The notes: generated by a model not told the origin, from the sequence alone. DNA of 64,000 bases from Bugulina stolonifera (GCA_935421135.1 OW285189.1:8639072-8703071); one strand, 5' to 3'. Shown: positions 36,801-51,800, counted from the first letter of the stretch. Made by a program: numbers and translations.

Positions 36801-39800
36801 CACATCCGAAGTGACCACAGATCACCCCCCCAAGGCTGAAAGGACGACTCATATGTCCCGCCCCGTCGGACCAAACCTCACAAGGTAAACCCGACCTATC
36901 CTCAACTCAGAAGGATCAACAGGATCTGGCCACGTCCAGATCCGACACTAATCAGCAATTGATTCCCGCCCAAATTCAGTATGCCCCGACGGACGACTTA
37001 TCGTGTGTAGAACTGCCAGACACTACAGTCCAAGTCCGCGGCCTGAGGATCGACACGGAGCAAACCGTGCTGGACCAAACCAGAGAGCTACCTCTGAACC
37101 TCTCGAAGAATGTTCAAGTTTCAACAGCCCGACCTGATCCAGAGGACGCGAAATGTCGCGTAGCCGAACCTCAAGACATAATCCCAACGACGGAGATACA
37201 GTCTATACTGCCAGCAGTTCAAGTACACAAAGCACAACGCTCTTGTACGGAATCTAGCATTGCCGAACAGTTTCAGCCGAAGATGCAGATTGCCGAACTC
37301 TCGAAGTCCCCTAAAGCGGATAAGAAGCAATCGAAGGCAACTATTGCCGTGTTCCCGCGCTTATTTGACGAGTCGAACAAAGAAAATGTGCCTGAGGCAT
37401 TGCCTACAATTGAGCCAATTGCTCATCCCTCGGCTAGTATAAATACGACAGCTCACAGACGAGTAGTCCTTTCTCGTCCAGCACTTCACCGAAGCACATG
37501 TATCCCTACATGTAGCAACTCCTGCACTCCTCGTGTCACTGGTGAAGTTAATAGCAGCACTCGTATCCTTTCTCATTCTCGTGCAGACGAGACGGCTACT
37601 CCTCCTAGTATGGATCACTCCAATCAGCCTGTCTTCACGGCTGAAGGTAAGCAAATCTCAGTGTTACCAGTAAGGACCGAATCAGAATTAGAGGTACAAT
37701 CAACACCTGTGAGACTGTCAGGCATGAATTCTCTCTCCCTCCCCACTCGGCATAGACCAGTCGGGACAGAGGAGAATTCCCCTGAACATTCTCACAGGAA
37801 AGAGCATGAGTTAGAAGGCGGAGGCTACACATCAGATGAATTATGTGTTGTAGATGCATCTCCTCTACGGAAGACGCTCACGCCAGACGGCACGCCTCCA
37901 CCCACTCCACCTCCTGTTACCTCTACCCTGAAGTTAGCTACAATTAAGCTGCACAAACTCACTGACAAGCTGCCCATCGAGTCGTCCCAGCATTCCGGAG
38001 CCACTAAGCCATGGATTAGTACCTTCACTCAACAAGCCCGAGACGACTTGGCTAGAAGGAGTCAACCTAACCTCAAATGTGCAAAGTGTGGCTTCTCCGG
38101 CACCCTCAAGAGACTGAACATTCACATTTGGCAGCACTTTGCCCGCTTCTACTGTCGCTGCGGACGCAGCTCAGTTAGCCGTGATGCTCTAGGCCATCAC
38201 TTCAGTCGGAGATCCAGTATCTGTGGGAAACGTCTCTTCCTCACGGACGGGCCCAGCTATGGGGCCCTCATGGAATGGTGGGGCGTAAAGGATCCCCCAC
38301 CATTTCTACCATGTCGTCCTACTATGGACGGACAGTCGGGGACAAATAAACCAGTTTATTTGCCCAGCTCCTCCTCCACAAGGAAGCGACCTCCCAAGAG
38401 ACGGCACAGCCCATCTCCAGAACAGACCCCCGACTCCGCACCTTCTGATGCTACCTCCTCCTCTTCCTCGTCGCCTACCACTCCTGCTGGACCTTCTCTC
38501 TGGCGACCTCCTGCTAGTACCTCCGCAGTAAGTGTCGGCCCCCCTGGCCGACGCGGACGTCTACCCTCTTGGAAGACAAGGCCTGCTCCACGGAAGAGTA
38601 TGCCTGCTCCTCAGTCAGGCCCTCTCTACGAAGGCTCTCCACCCAAGGTCTCATGTGCAGCTTCTTGTACAGCTTCTCCGACTCTACTGATCGAGCCACT
38701 GCAGTCCAGGCCCACACTAGAGGTCTCACCGCACCGCTTTCCTTATACACCTGCCAGGGACCTACTCCGAGCCACTCCAGACTCTCCTGCCGTCCAGTCC
38801 CCACCTCCTGCATCTCCTGTACTAACTCAGCCGAATGCCACACGTCCTGCATCTCCGGATCCGTCGTTCATGCAACAACTTGCTGAACTCAAGCCACGGA
38901 TTCACTACCTTGCCAGCCGTCAACAGGTGGGGGACACTCTACGCCAACATCTGGAACCTCTCTATGCTCAAGAAATAGCTCTTCGTGAACTAGCCAACCA
39001 GCATCTAAGCCACCCCCGACAACTCCAGCTTGTACAAGCAGACTTGGATATAGTATCCAGAGAATCTACACTGTACCGTACCCTTCTTAACTTGACACTA
39101 GAGACACCCATGACCTAGTGTGAGGGGGCTATGTGATGGTACGCCCAGTCGTATCTTACATCTGACACTCATTATTGCGTGCATACATGTATATATCTGC
39201 TTGTACTTTACTCTTATATTGTTATATATGATTGTATGATTATATCTAAGTCTTTTAATGCCTTTTATACCCATGTACAGAGGCCCGACCTCTCAGAATC
39301 CATTGATATTCATTTTGTACATGAATTGGACCATTATAAGCAACTTTTGTAGAACCCGACCTATTTTGGGTCGGCCGTCGGGCTTCCGGCGGCCATCTTG
39401 TTGCGCAACTTCCGGACGACCACACGTCGTCTTTTCCCGACGTCATGTCGGCCGGAAGTCCTTATACTATATAAAGGGCACTGTTTTACTGTTCATTGTC
39501 TCAGTCTACACTTGGCTTTCAATAAAGACACATCTATACTTGATACAGGGACTTTCTCTTCCTTTTACTAGGTCATTCGCTTTGCGAACCGCCTACTAGG
39601 TTGAACTACTCTCTTTCACGGTATAGTCTGAAGGTCGGACTTGAGATCAGATGGGTCGTCTTTGGTAGTATTTGGGCTACTGAGACCGCTCGATCTTTCA
39701 TGTAATGCGAAGTCCTATTACCACTCATAGGCACTTCATTTCTGGGTCGATAGTCGTCCAAGGACGACCGCACCAAAACACAGAAACCATTACAATATAA

Positions 39801-42800
39801 TAGATAATGGCCCACCCATAGGTAATGCTAATCCTAGACAACGTATTCCTTTACTCAGAGCTATAAACTATATAATACACTGTGTGTGCACCAGTTAGTG
39901 CTAGTACTAGTAGTGGTACTAGTAGCAGTCATGTACTAGTAGCAGTAGTACTAGTGGCAGTCATGTACTAGTAGCAGTAGTACTAGTGGCAGTAGTACTA
40001 GTAGCAGCCATGTACTAGTAGCAGTAGTACTAGTGGCAGTAGTACTAGTAGCAGTCATGTACTAGTAGCAGTAGTACTAGTGGCAGTAGTACTAGTAGCA
40101 GTCATGTACTAGTAGCAGTAGTACTGGTAGCAGTAGTACTAGTAGCAGTAGGGAAGTGACTGACTGACCGACCAACTCACCTATATCCTCTATCTGTAGT
40201 TTGTCCAGATCTGAGCTAACATCGCCTGCCTACAGCACACAATATTGACACAGTGAGATATGCTACCAACTCTAGGGTAAACATGTTTATAACTGTGTAC
40301 ATGTCACATGTACACCATCTAGTTCACAATAACAAGTACATGATGTAGTAACATTCACTGCTCTAAAATCAATAGTAGGCCTATAATGAGCAATTATATA
40401 GGTGGGTAACTGGAGGGTTTCCTATATTGGCAGCCTCTAATGGCTAGATAGTTCTTGGAATAGAATCAAGATGCATATAGACCTATTTTCTGCAGAAGGA
40501 TGTTTGTTGGGCTGTTAGCCAGCCAGCAGGTTAAAGCTGACTAGTGATTATTTATACACAGCAGCAGGTCTGACTGGATAGTACCAGTTCACACTTTCAC
40601 AGTCTGGCATACAATACCACATAATTTCCAATGGGTACTTGCACAGTGTACGTGCAATCACAGCATACAGCACACTGTGCTCTAGAAGGCATTGCCACTG
40701 ACAAGCACCTGCACATGTGCATACAGTAGATATTCCATGCATGTACTTACCAGTTGCTGGTCTTTATCAGCCCAGATCAAGGCTCTGCCTGTATAATGAT
40801 GTTCCTGCTGGTCCATATTGCTACTGGACGAGCTACTCGTCTGGAAACAAACAACATTCACTTTATGCCAACAATCAGCCTACTTATACCTGGTAATCTA
40901 ACATATCATTCTCTGGTGTTAAACATATTATATATCATAACTCTCTCTCTCTCAACAATCATTATTCTAACAATGTGCCAAAACATGTGATTAATCATGA
41001 CGATGGTGTTTTGAATTCCACAGAATTGGATATTTGTAACGACTTGCTAGTGGTCTGGAACATAGAGGTGAAATAAAAAATGATAAACATGGAGAGGCAG
41101 CCACTAGGTAATATATTCACAGTTATTAGTCTAAAATTAGGTGAATAAGTAAGCAGTGACAAGTAATATCCTGATAAACTGCTCCTTGTCAACCAACTGC
41201 ATTCTGTCGCAATGTCTAAAGCATTACTTAGTAAAGACTTACCCTGTCTGAGCAGCCGCTAAAGTTGTGAGGCAGTTGACCATTCTGGTTAGACACTCCA
41301 TTAGTGGCCATCAACTTGCCCATCAGAGTCGGACTGTCCGAGGTGGCTGGAGCTCCTCCTGTCACCCTCATGTCCTTTTTTATCATACGGAGCCTATCCT
41401 TGGCCCCAAGGGAAGTGGAGCGCCCCCTAGGCATGGGTTCGAGATCACCCGCGCCTAGCATATTGATCTGTTGTTTATCAGTGAGCCGTTGCTGAATATC
41501 AGAATCCCGTGTTCCACCACTGGAATGTTTCTTACGCATCAAAGCAGCCTGTCTCAGAGTGGCAGCGTCTGACTTACTCCGAGGCCTGAAATTATCTAGG
41601 AAACCTTTGATACCTTTACGATCCTCCGGTGGTGTACCGTGTGCTGAACTGTTTTTTATGTCTCCGGATTTGTTTCTGGAACGGAATTTTATCAACGACT
41701 TTAAACCAGCAGAACCCGACCTTTGTCGGAATTCCCCACCGTCCACTTCTTCCTCGTCCAGCCCAGGAAGAGCGTAATCAGATAAATCCTAGAAAATAAA
41801 ATGAAAACTTTTAGTAAAAGTAGAGAATAATTGCTATAGGCGTTACTAAGAACATCCTAGTCATAGGTTCACTTCAGGTAACAGAATCACTCTCAAGGAG
41901 AGAAGTATCCATTAGTGGAACAACCTCTAATTAATGGTTAAGACTAGGTCTATATATTACCACATCCTGCTTCTGTGTGGTTAGATATATACAGTAGCTA
42001 TTATTACAAAACTAATGTCCTGTAATTTATGGGTGTTGCCAGCGGATTAGAAGGTATAACTGACATCTACGTCCTTCTTCACAAAAACAACCTAGTGCCT
42101 GGCAGACATTGCTGCGGTTGCTCTAGTAGTGCAAGTAACCTTGCACAACCAAACCTTTGCAGTTTACAATTTAAACCAATTAGTAAACTTCTTTACTAAC
42201 TTCTCTGATAACGATCACACTATGACAATCACCTCCTTATGACAAATGATAAACAATATTCGAGCACCACCAATGACTGCAGAGGTATGGTCACTAAGAA
42301 GGCTCTTCTAGAGCACAGTCGAATCCTATCACCAAAATCTGTGCCAAGGTACAAGTTACGAAAAGCATGCTACCTTGTATGATATCGAACACCACATCGG
42401 TGTTACAAGTATGGCAACAAAGGCCTACGGAAAAAGATAGTGAAGAAGATATAAATTTCAATAACAACCCTTGTCCCACCAACAGGGCCCCAACATTGTG
42501 CGATACATTCTCCCACTATTCTGCTGCCGTGATTTTGATAGCTATTAGAATTCAAACTGCCTATTCTTACGGCCAATGGCCATTGTTTGCTTATTAGCGG
42601 TTTAGGCAGCACTTCTGATTGGTCACAGTTCCACCAATAGGTTTCCGCTCAAACAATAATACAACTCCTAACAAAATCAGGACCCTGTTTGTGGGCGTGT
42701 GAGGGGCACTTTTTTAACAGAACTTCATATCTTCTCCCATTATCTTTGCCTAGGGCTAATAATAATGTTTGACCCGCATTTATTGGCTATAAATACAAAT

Positions 42801-45800
42801 GGTGAACTAACTCACTGGCTCTCACGTGCTCACTAACTATCATGATAATCATATAGATCACAGTAGGTAGCCTAACTTGGTCAGTTTCATAAACACCAAG
42901 TGCATCACTGAGCATCACATACTCTAACAATGTGTACTGAGTTGTAGGTTATAAAACCAGTTGAATATGAAAGCCTACTCTCTGACAAATGACCTAATAG
43001 TGAAATATGCCTGTCTCTACGCATAGTCTTTGCAAGGGGCGGAATTCATTAGCAAAAAAAAAGACCAGAAAACTTCTAGCAAAAACCTAGTGACATAAAC
43101 TCAAATTAACTAAATTGCTACTAGACCAGACCAGGACTGTTAGCCTCTGGGGAGGAGTGGGGGTTAGAGTTTATTCACTAAATATTATTATATTTCTTTA
43201 ATCAATAACTATTTAGTCAGCTCAGTTTAGTTACTATTAGTGATTGTATTTGCGTCAGTTTTAGTAGGACCTATAGATTATTACTCATTAGCATAGGGTA
43301 GGCCTAAGTAGTAAGTAGGCCTATAGTATTGTAGGCCTATATAAAATTTCATATATAATACAGAGACATATCGATAAGTTGCTAATACAAATATTACTAT
43401 AGGCCATTATTTTTAATCAACTATTATTATTATATTAATTTCACATAACTAAAATGATAATATCTTCTATTAAATTTATATCAAGTAAAAACAAAAATAA
43501 TATATTATATAAATATAATATTTTTAATATTCATTGCATTAGGATTATTTATTATAGGCCTATTAGTTTATTTACTATTAATTATTTTATACAAAATAAT
43601 TGTGTACTTCTAAATTATTCATTACTTACTTATTATTCATTACTTACTTATTATTCTTTTACTTAAATACTTACGTTACTTACTGCTTTTAGTATTTAAT
43701 TTAGGCCTAGGCTCTACTTCAATTTGAATTTCAATACAATACCAAATGAGTAAATGACCAACGAATAATAAACCATTAAATACTGTACTGTAGTACGTGA
43801 TCATTCATCCATCAAGTGCATTACTTTGTTGACAATGTACTATTCTATATTATTAATTATAGTTATTACTACCGCTACCATTCTACTACTTCGCCTGTAC
43901 TTACTGGCACTGATAACTGAAGCTTAATAAATATAATACTTCTCTTAAAAAGAATGTAAATGGAGTTGAAGTTGCAATGACAATCAAATAGCAGTACCTA
44001 CTTTATCGGTCAACTTGAATATTTAAATCGAAAATATGTGTCTACGTGACTAGCAAATCGTAGCAACAGTTTTGTTTTGAATTTTCAGTGGCAGTTGCCA
44101 GTGGTTTAATTTTAATTCCCAGCCTCCTACTATTTACATTGAGTTGATAGCACGTGCCCAAAACGTCATATCTAATCTTACTGGTCAACCAAATAAATGT
44201 AGTATTTTTCGAAAATATCGTCGATTCAAGAAGGAGACAACTCTTTACCATATGAAAGGGCTCTCTCAGATAGAGAGAGGACAACTATCAAAGATAAAAT
44301 ATCCAGGTCTTTTGAATATTGGTACTACATGTACATAATGTAGGTATTTGACCATTTGGAGTATACTACATGTAAGTGTAATCACCAAAAAACATTATTA
44401 CCTCATTGGAAAAAGGAAAATAATAAAACTAAGCGTGACAATGACTCAATGAGATAGTTAAATGTGTGCCAAATCTTCAATTCTTGCTCTTGATACCTAA
44501 TAAGACAATGCTTGAATAATTCATTCAAATACAAATGTATATAAATTTATTCCTGTACAAGAATAAAGGTGTCAATTAAGGGTAATCTATGTGGTTAGTT
44601 TGACATAATTAAATAAAGTTTGCATGACACAATGAAACTTTAAATGACATAGTACCAACAAGAGAGATATGATTCTCATTCTCTACCATTGTATGATGTT
44701 GGTGTGATAACTCCAACTCATATAAACATGAGCAGCACATTATTTATTGCACTCTATTCATTGCTTCTATTTCTACTCCCTTTACTGCAACTCATTGCTG
44801 TGATAAATAACTTAAACTGTTATTGATTTGCTCTGGTCAACTATAGCATCAGTTCTACTGGTATAGCATAAATAATTTTGTAAACACGGCAAATCTAAAT
44901 AAACAGATTGCTTGCAATCAATTTAAAATGCCGACACTCCGACTCTATAGGGCCCAGTGGCGGATTTTCCTACTGGCGCCTGGGTCGCGCGCCACCCCTT
45001 CAGTGTTCTTTCAAAATGCAATTTAAATGGAACTTCCCCAAAATACCAGCGCTCTGTGCAGCGTGCTTACCAATCAGTATGTGCACGCTTTATTTAGCCC
45101 AGGTGTTCACGGCGCCTGATTATTGCTAAGATTGAGTGTAACATTTAGCGTCCCATCTAGGTAGTTTTCAAGTTGAAAACTCAGATTAATCATCTTACAT
45201 TAATATTTGCTATTTTCTGCACGTGTTCACCTGGTCTTCATTCGGTGTGTTTCTCAATAATAATAGGTTTTTGATTTCTGATGAATTCCACTGTTCTTTT
45301 TGGAGAACTCTTTTTAATCTGTTGAATTCTGATTGCTAATTGAAGAACTAGTTAGCTGTTTAACAAGCTATCATGTCTCACCTGAGTTATTCAGCTGTGT
45401 ACAAAAGAAAATTAGTCTGGCGTCATTAGCAGACACTTTTATTAGAATGAAAAGAAGACACCTCTTTCTACCCAATCCAGTATCTGACTAATTTACTCAT
45501 ATTTACCTGGCACACTTATATCTACATGTGGTTTATATTTTATATTGTATTTCATATTTTATTTCAATAGTACATGCTTGTATCTCAGGCAGAGTTGCCT
45601 ATTCTTCTTATAAAATAAATATTACGTGTTTCCAAGTCAAACCTGTTAATAATGACCACAGGTCAGATACTAAATTCGATTAATCTGGTCATTCCGAGGT
45701 CCGTATTATTGTTGGTTTCCAAGACTTGTGCAGTTCCATATCTTTTACTACTTTAATAGTTTGAGCTTTGAGTTTTACATTGCAAACCTTCATATAAGGA

Positions 45801-48800
45801 AAAATGCATTGTCTAAAATCCTCCTAAACCATTTATCCCCACCCATCCATGGAGCCACCCCTTCCCCAAAGTTCAAAATCCGCCACTGGGGCCTACATGA
45901 ATTTATCCATTAAACAACACACTTTTATATGACACAATAGGCTACGTCACATCCTAGTCAATAGAAAATTTGCGAATAATACAATTATATTATGGAATGG
46001 TAGTAGTTTTGTTATTTGGGAGTTATCAGTTCATGATCCTATTCTTAGAGGTTCGTTGAGTGGACAACTCTCACCATGTATGCAATCTACATGTGCACTG
46101 TATTGTATATTACATTACAAGAGTGTTTGTTACACATTATCTAGGGACTAAGTTTGAATGCTATATGATTGCATACACTGAGAGTGAATGAATAAACAGC
46201 TTCTATTATTTGACTAGTTATTAAGTTACTGAATACATACAGCAAACATGTTATTGTGTCTGCCTTGGTCTATTCATTAAAAGGAGCATTAAACACTCCC
46301 AGAATGCAATGTCTGTTATCAGCTTTTATAGTCTATCAGGAGTAAATACATTCTATTTTTAGATTTAACATGGAGCACAGCCAACTTTTAATGCAAACAC
46401 TGAAAAGAAAAACACCCATACAGATAGAAAGGGGTTAAACATCTATTTCATACCAGACCCAATTCATAAACGTATTAAATATGATCATTTGAACTCCCAT
46501 AGGATAAATTTACAAAAAACATACCCTGGATTATCATTTGCTACAGAATTCAAATGCAAGTGAAACTGCATTATTATAGACTGTGTTCCTTAATAACATT
46601 TCTATGTACAGGTAGGCTATACACCTGCAGACAAGTGTACATGATGTACTTTATATTACGTATTGTACAAAATCACGTACATGTAATTAATCATAAATGT
46701 TTTCTATTTATGTTAAAATAGAAACCAAACCTGGTGGAAATATGTATAAATAGAATAGATACATTATTTCAAGACAAAATTGTTACGTAGATCACACTAT
46801 GGAAGCTAATGATAAAGTTCTAAGAAAATGTTAGTAATAACAAATAAGATATGTGGCCTGTACTTATAATAGTACACATAGTAAATACTATAGTAATTAG
46901 CTAGTACAGCAGTACATTGTTATGCATGCTTCCACGTGCAACATTACAACTAGCATGGCAAAATATATGCTGTAGCACATAGTTATCTGCATACACCTTG
47001 TACATTAGTACATTTTAGTACACTACGTTATGTAGAAGTAAGATACATGTAGCTACTAGTATAGCATGTCAAAAAATTTAAAGAGAGGACAACTTCTACA
47101 ACATGTAAATAGAAATGTCTAAAGTCAATATTGCTACTGCGATGTTTGAAATGTATTGCTTATATTGTATACTGTTGTATATGTATCAAATGTCGTATTA
47201 ATAAGATTATCCTTCAAAATTTAGACCATCAAGATAACCAAAGAGAGGACAACTTCTTCCACATGCAAATGGAATGCTTCGAATCACTCAGTAATGTACA
47301 CAGAACGATAAATAATCTTAACTCAACACAATATTACAAAATCTAGCACCCCATTGTATAACATATCATCCATCATACTCACGCACATGCAGGCTTATAT
47401 TGTCTAGAGAACAAATTTCCTTGGATAAGATACATTATGACTTGACATTGATGGGGTATCTAATAGGCTTACACAATGTACCTATCGTATAGCTGGAAAG
47501 GAGACAGAGTAGAGCCCTGGAGTGTTTGCAATCACAACATTCAGATTTGATATTATTGGCCAATCATATGGTGTATTACATAGTATCATCCTATCAACAT
47601 GACTGTATTACGTTTGGTAGGTACTACAGTAACTATTAAAGAGCTATTAGGTCAAGCCAAAGTACAATATAATTATAATTATAATGTAATGATCTTCTAC
47701 GTTTGAGTACAGATAGATGGGAGTTCAAATACAACATTTTATAAACATTAGGTGCAGACTGCAGTGTAGTCTACAGTGTCTTGTATGTGCAAGATATCAA
47801 TCAAAGTGACATAGCAGTCATCCTTTATGTCAGGGATTGTTATTGTTACCAGTGGATAGACTATGATATGTTCGTATAGGAGCTGGTATATCAGCATGCA
47901 GCGTGACACAGTGGGCAAATAGTGCATCATGGGATATAATATGATGAATTGCATGTATCCAAACGCAGATGTGTTGTGCATGTTATACATTGGTAAACAG
48001 ATCTAAATGAGCAGGGCCAGTTTTCAAAATCCGAACAGTGAAATCTTTCCTTCTGTGAAAAATAATAAAACACCGATTTAATTTTGTACTGTTTATAGAA
48101 TAGCTCAGTCTCTGAACAGAAGTATGCTAAATACAGATGATTGATTACTAACAACATGGCAAAAAATGAATAAATGAGAAAATATCCCTATCTTTATTAG
48201 AAACTGCAGTAGATGTGTTGTACAAGCAGCACACTGCACTACCAGTATTACTGTATCTGTGCAGGTCTATATAAATCTGTAATGAGTGTGTTAATTGGTG
48301 TTGATTAGTGTATTGCACTGACAATTATGTGTTATACACCTTCAGCTGCTAATATTACAATCTATATTCTAACCAATTAAATGAGATAGAGCAGCAGCAG
48401 CAGACTTCCTGCTGCTGACCCTAAAGCATATCACCTGTTACTTATACTCTATTATAGATACAGAATCGAGCTACAAAATCTGTTCCAACTTCAACACTAT
48501 TTCAAATGAATCTATTAACTTCAATTGACCTTTTCTCACTAAGACCATACCTAGTACATAAAAATGTAAGAACACTAATTTAAATTCCTATTTTATTTTA
48601 TTTCTATGCTTTTCCAGTGTTTCACTTAAAATAACAAAAAAGAAAATATTATTGCATGATGAACCTGTGCATTTGTAGCCCATTAACTTATAATAATCAT
48701 GTCGACTTCTTTACTAAAGTTAGCATATTTCTACGATTGGGTTGCCCCACTTAAATTGTGTGCATGCATCAAACCACACAGACCTTACACTATTGCTTGT

Positions 48801-51800
48801 TATGAGAATGGCTCACTCATGTCACAGTTAATATAAACAATATCCCAAATTTACTATGAGAATAACATTGCGTCAAAGAGTTGTGCAAACCAGTAATTCT
48901 GTATTTTGATCTGAATATGAGTGCAGAATGTTCTACTTTAATCGACTCTCATGAAAATGAAAAATTGCATAATGATAAAATACTAGCAAGCAGCCATGAA
49001 CTCCTTAAACCTCTGCTCCTCTATTCTTATAACTTCTGAGCAAATAATCAAATTAGTTACTAATAGTACTTCAGAAACTTAATTACAACAAAATCAATAT
49101 TAGCCCAGGTTCAAACATATCTAGTATACGTAATCGTCTAGATTCTAAGATTATACCTCCTGCTATTCTACTAAACGGAAGATAGAGGAGGGAAATGTCG
49201 ACCTATCGATCAGGTGGATGTTACATGTCAACACACGTGCACCCAATCTCTATGTCAAATGTTCTATAACGGACCATATAACATGAGATATAGAAAACCA
49301 AATCATTGGTCAATTGGACAAGACTATCGGGTCGAGATTTGAACACTCATCAACGTATTTGATTGTTTTATTTGAATATGCGTGTAAGTGAAGATACATA
49401 TTATGTGTGCGAGTACTAGGTAGGAAACTTCACTGTACCCATAGAATACTAGGTCTCTACACATATAGTATTATGATTGCAGTGCTCTACTAAGCCAGGC
49501 GTAGGGTCGTTTATCAACTAATGCTATAAGATAAGACTAAAAAAAGATAATAAAGCCAATTTAATAGGCTCCAGCGTTCAACAACATTGCGATATCTACA
49601 GCTCCGTAGAGAGTATATCATAATAACGCTACTCTCACAAGGTCAATATGTTTTGATACACTCAGATAACTTGAGCCATTTTAAAACTACGCCAATACGC
49701 TGTTGGCAAATGATGCTGTAGCAAAGAATTAAAAATTAAAATTAAAGCTCCATTATTTATAGCAGCAAAATTGCCAAAAATATTAGTTGTTGACAAGATA
49801 ATAGGCCTACATTACTCAGCAGTATTAACAATATTTGAGCACAGAAATAGTATTGGTAAACCTCGTCCGATACCTGATAACAAAACAGGATGTGGTTGAG
49901 ATGAAGTATCCACATGCAGACGTAAAATTTGCACGTACATCCGTATATGAACGACTGTTACTCGTACACGTATGTACAAGTAGATTATGTCATTTACTTG
50001 CATGCATAATATGCAAATTAACCGTAGAATATCTTCAATTTTTACATTTTGAATATTTTTGGGATATCGTAATGCATGCAATAATATTACATTTTTTCTT
50101 TCATCAAAGAATGTCATATTTGACCCTTCTTCGTGAGATGTGGGAGATTTTGTTATCTTTCAAGCATAAAGAAGAAATTAGGATAAAACCATAGCAATAA
50201 TACTGGCAGCCAGTAGTCAGTAGTGACACTAAATCAGATAATAATGTACACCCACAACTTCCTGATTTGGATGTCGATTACATACTGTAATCTATACAAA
50301 CACCTGGTGAATACTTCGAAACAAAACCATAGAACTTTATGCCGACTACACAGTGCACATCGCGTTACGTTGACAAACATAAATGCACAAATTTATATTT
50401 TGTCACTTGCATACGTTGATAAAAATTAAGAGATGAGCCTCCAGGTAATATCTGGAAAGATATACTGCCGGGTAAAGAGAAAGTCACGTAGATAAAGAAA
50501 TAATGGCTAGTCAATTAAACCTTAATAATTAATGCCTCGTCTTGTTTGACAACATTGTCAAGGAAGTCGTGAATTTTGTGCCAAGTTTGAAGTTTTCTTA
50601 TTAAAAGAATCTATGAAATGCTTCCAATCACTGTCACTGCATCGCAGCACGCAATATGTGGCCTCCGACCCCAACAGCGCCCACATGAAATCCAATATTG
50701 AATCTCAACAAACCTACTGGCTGTTTGAAGTATGTAGCTCTGGTCATGATGAATTAACATAAACTGACAACTAGTCTATTAAAAACAGCTTACCCTCAGC
50801 TCATAATTGTTATATAATGGTATGAAAACAAATAAGGTCAGCTGTAAATATTTTAGGTTTTGGTTGCTGTAACTGAAACTAGGTGGTCTGCTGTATAGTT
50901 GGAGGGTGACCAGCTGATCTAGAGGAAAGAGCTGTACAGAACTACTACTAAACAGCAATACAACCACAACACTTCACCAAATAATACATAATTATTATTA
51001 ACATTGCCCATTTCTACTAGTGCACCTGGCAGGGATCTGCAGGTGCCCTATGATAGTTTTTACACTGCCAATTTATGGTAATGTCCAAATCCCAAACTGT
51101 ATTTTACTCCAAACTGTGTGCTTGTCTAATATACGCGTATACATGTACATGTACTATGTGTTTACTAGTATTTTTCTTTTCATGATATTTTTAAGTTGAA
51201 GGGTATACAACATGAAAAATATCCCTACAGCCATACAGTGAACATTTGTACATGTGTGGCCTATATGACAGCAAAAACCAAATTTTATTACAAAATTCTT
51301 AATGTAGACATTAGGCACACCAAACCTTGCGTTATAGCTAGCACTATATTATTGAATAAAATAAATTGTTATTGCCGCAGATTGCTATTTATAAGCTTGC
51401 ACAGTGCAATATCCGAATATGCCTATTATAGCTGCATGTCATTGCAATATATTTTGTACTATTATGTAAACTTTTTCATCCCAGCCACAGTATAATGCCC
51501 ACTGACTACATAAGGAAACGTAGCGCTATTTATCAGCCTCTTTTTCATAAATAGAGTAGACTACTGGAATAGCCCACCGCGATACCATTTCACGAGGAGA
51601 ACAAAGTCTTATGAGCAGCTACATATTTGTTCAAGAATTAATCCAAGAATTGTTTCCAGTTTGTGTTGCAATAAATCAAAGTAAATTATATTTATGTATA
51701 TAATTATATTCGCTTGTATATAAATACTATCGTTATAATATGAAATAAAATTGCAACAATGGCCAAAGTGCTCGATTAAACATGTTTCGAGCTAAAATAT

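Larger units (their letters stand above)
34584..39794 (+). mobile_element. Full-length LTR retrotransposon lacking pol (TR-GAG-like), recent insertion
   Basis: The element is 5,211 bp: LTR 34584-35246, primer-binding site 35248-35267, Gag-like ORF 35581-36888, second ORF open 36815-39118, a GAGGGGGCTA purine-rich tract and LTR 39132-39794. LTR ends are TGTGATGG..CCATTACA. The flanking direct repeat is ATAT (34580-34583, 39795-39798). The two LTRs are both 663 bp and I found no difference between them by eye, implying a very young insertion. No DTG/DSG protease, YxDD reverse transcriptase, RNase H or integrase motif appears in any frame. It therefore must depend on enzymes from another element. 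It is antisense to PRKAG. Confidence 0.93.
33662..40180. other. 6.5-kb PRKAG intron holding a 5.2-kb LTR retrotransposon
   Basis: Outside the retrotransposon (34584-39794) and the TACTAG minisatellite (39900-40150) I see only AT-rich sequence. Removing the insertion would leave an intron of about 1.3 kb. Confidence 0.8.

Noticed and set aside
36180..36818. 212-codon minus-strand ORF under the Gag-like gene
   Set aside because: It is the shadow of the in-frame 99-bp repeats; the plus-strand frame carries the Gag-like domain.
43330..43680. Possible regulatory or matrix-attachment tract
   Set aside because: It is only AT-rich low-complexity sequence with TTACTTA repeats; nothing specific supports a function.
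49812..50194. 100-119-codon ORFs on both strands in the large intron
   Set aside because: Composition is that of translated AT-rich intron, there is no domain, and the opposing frames overlap each other.
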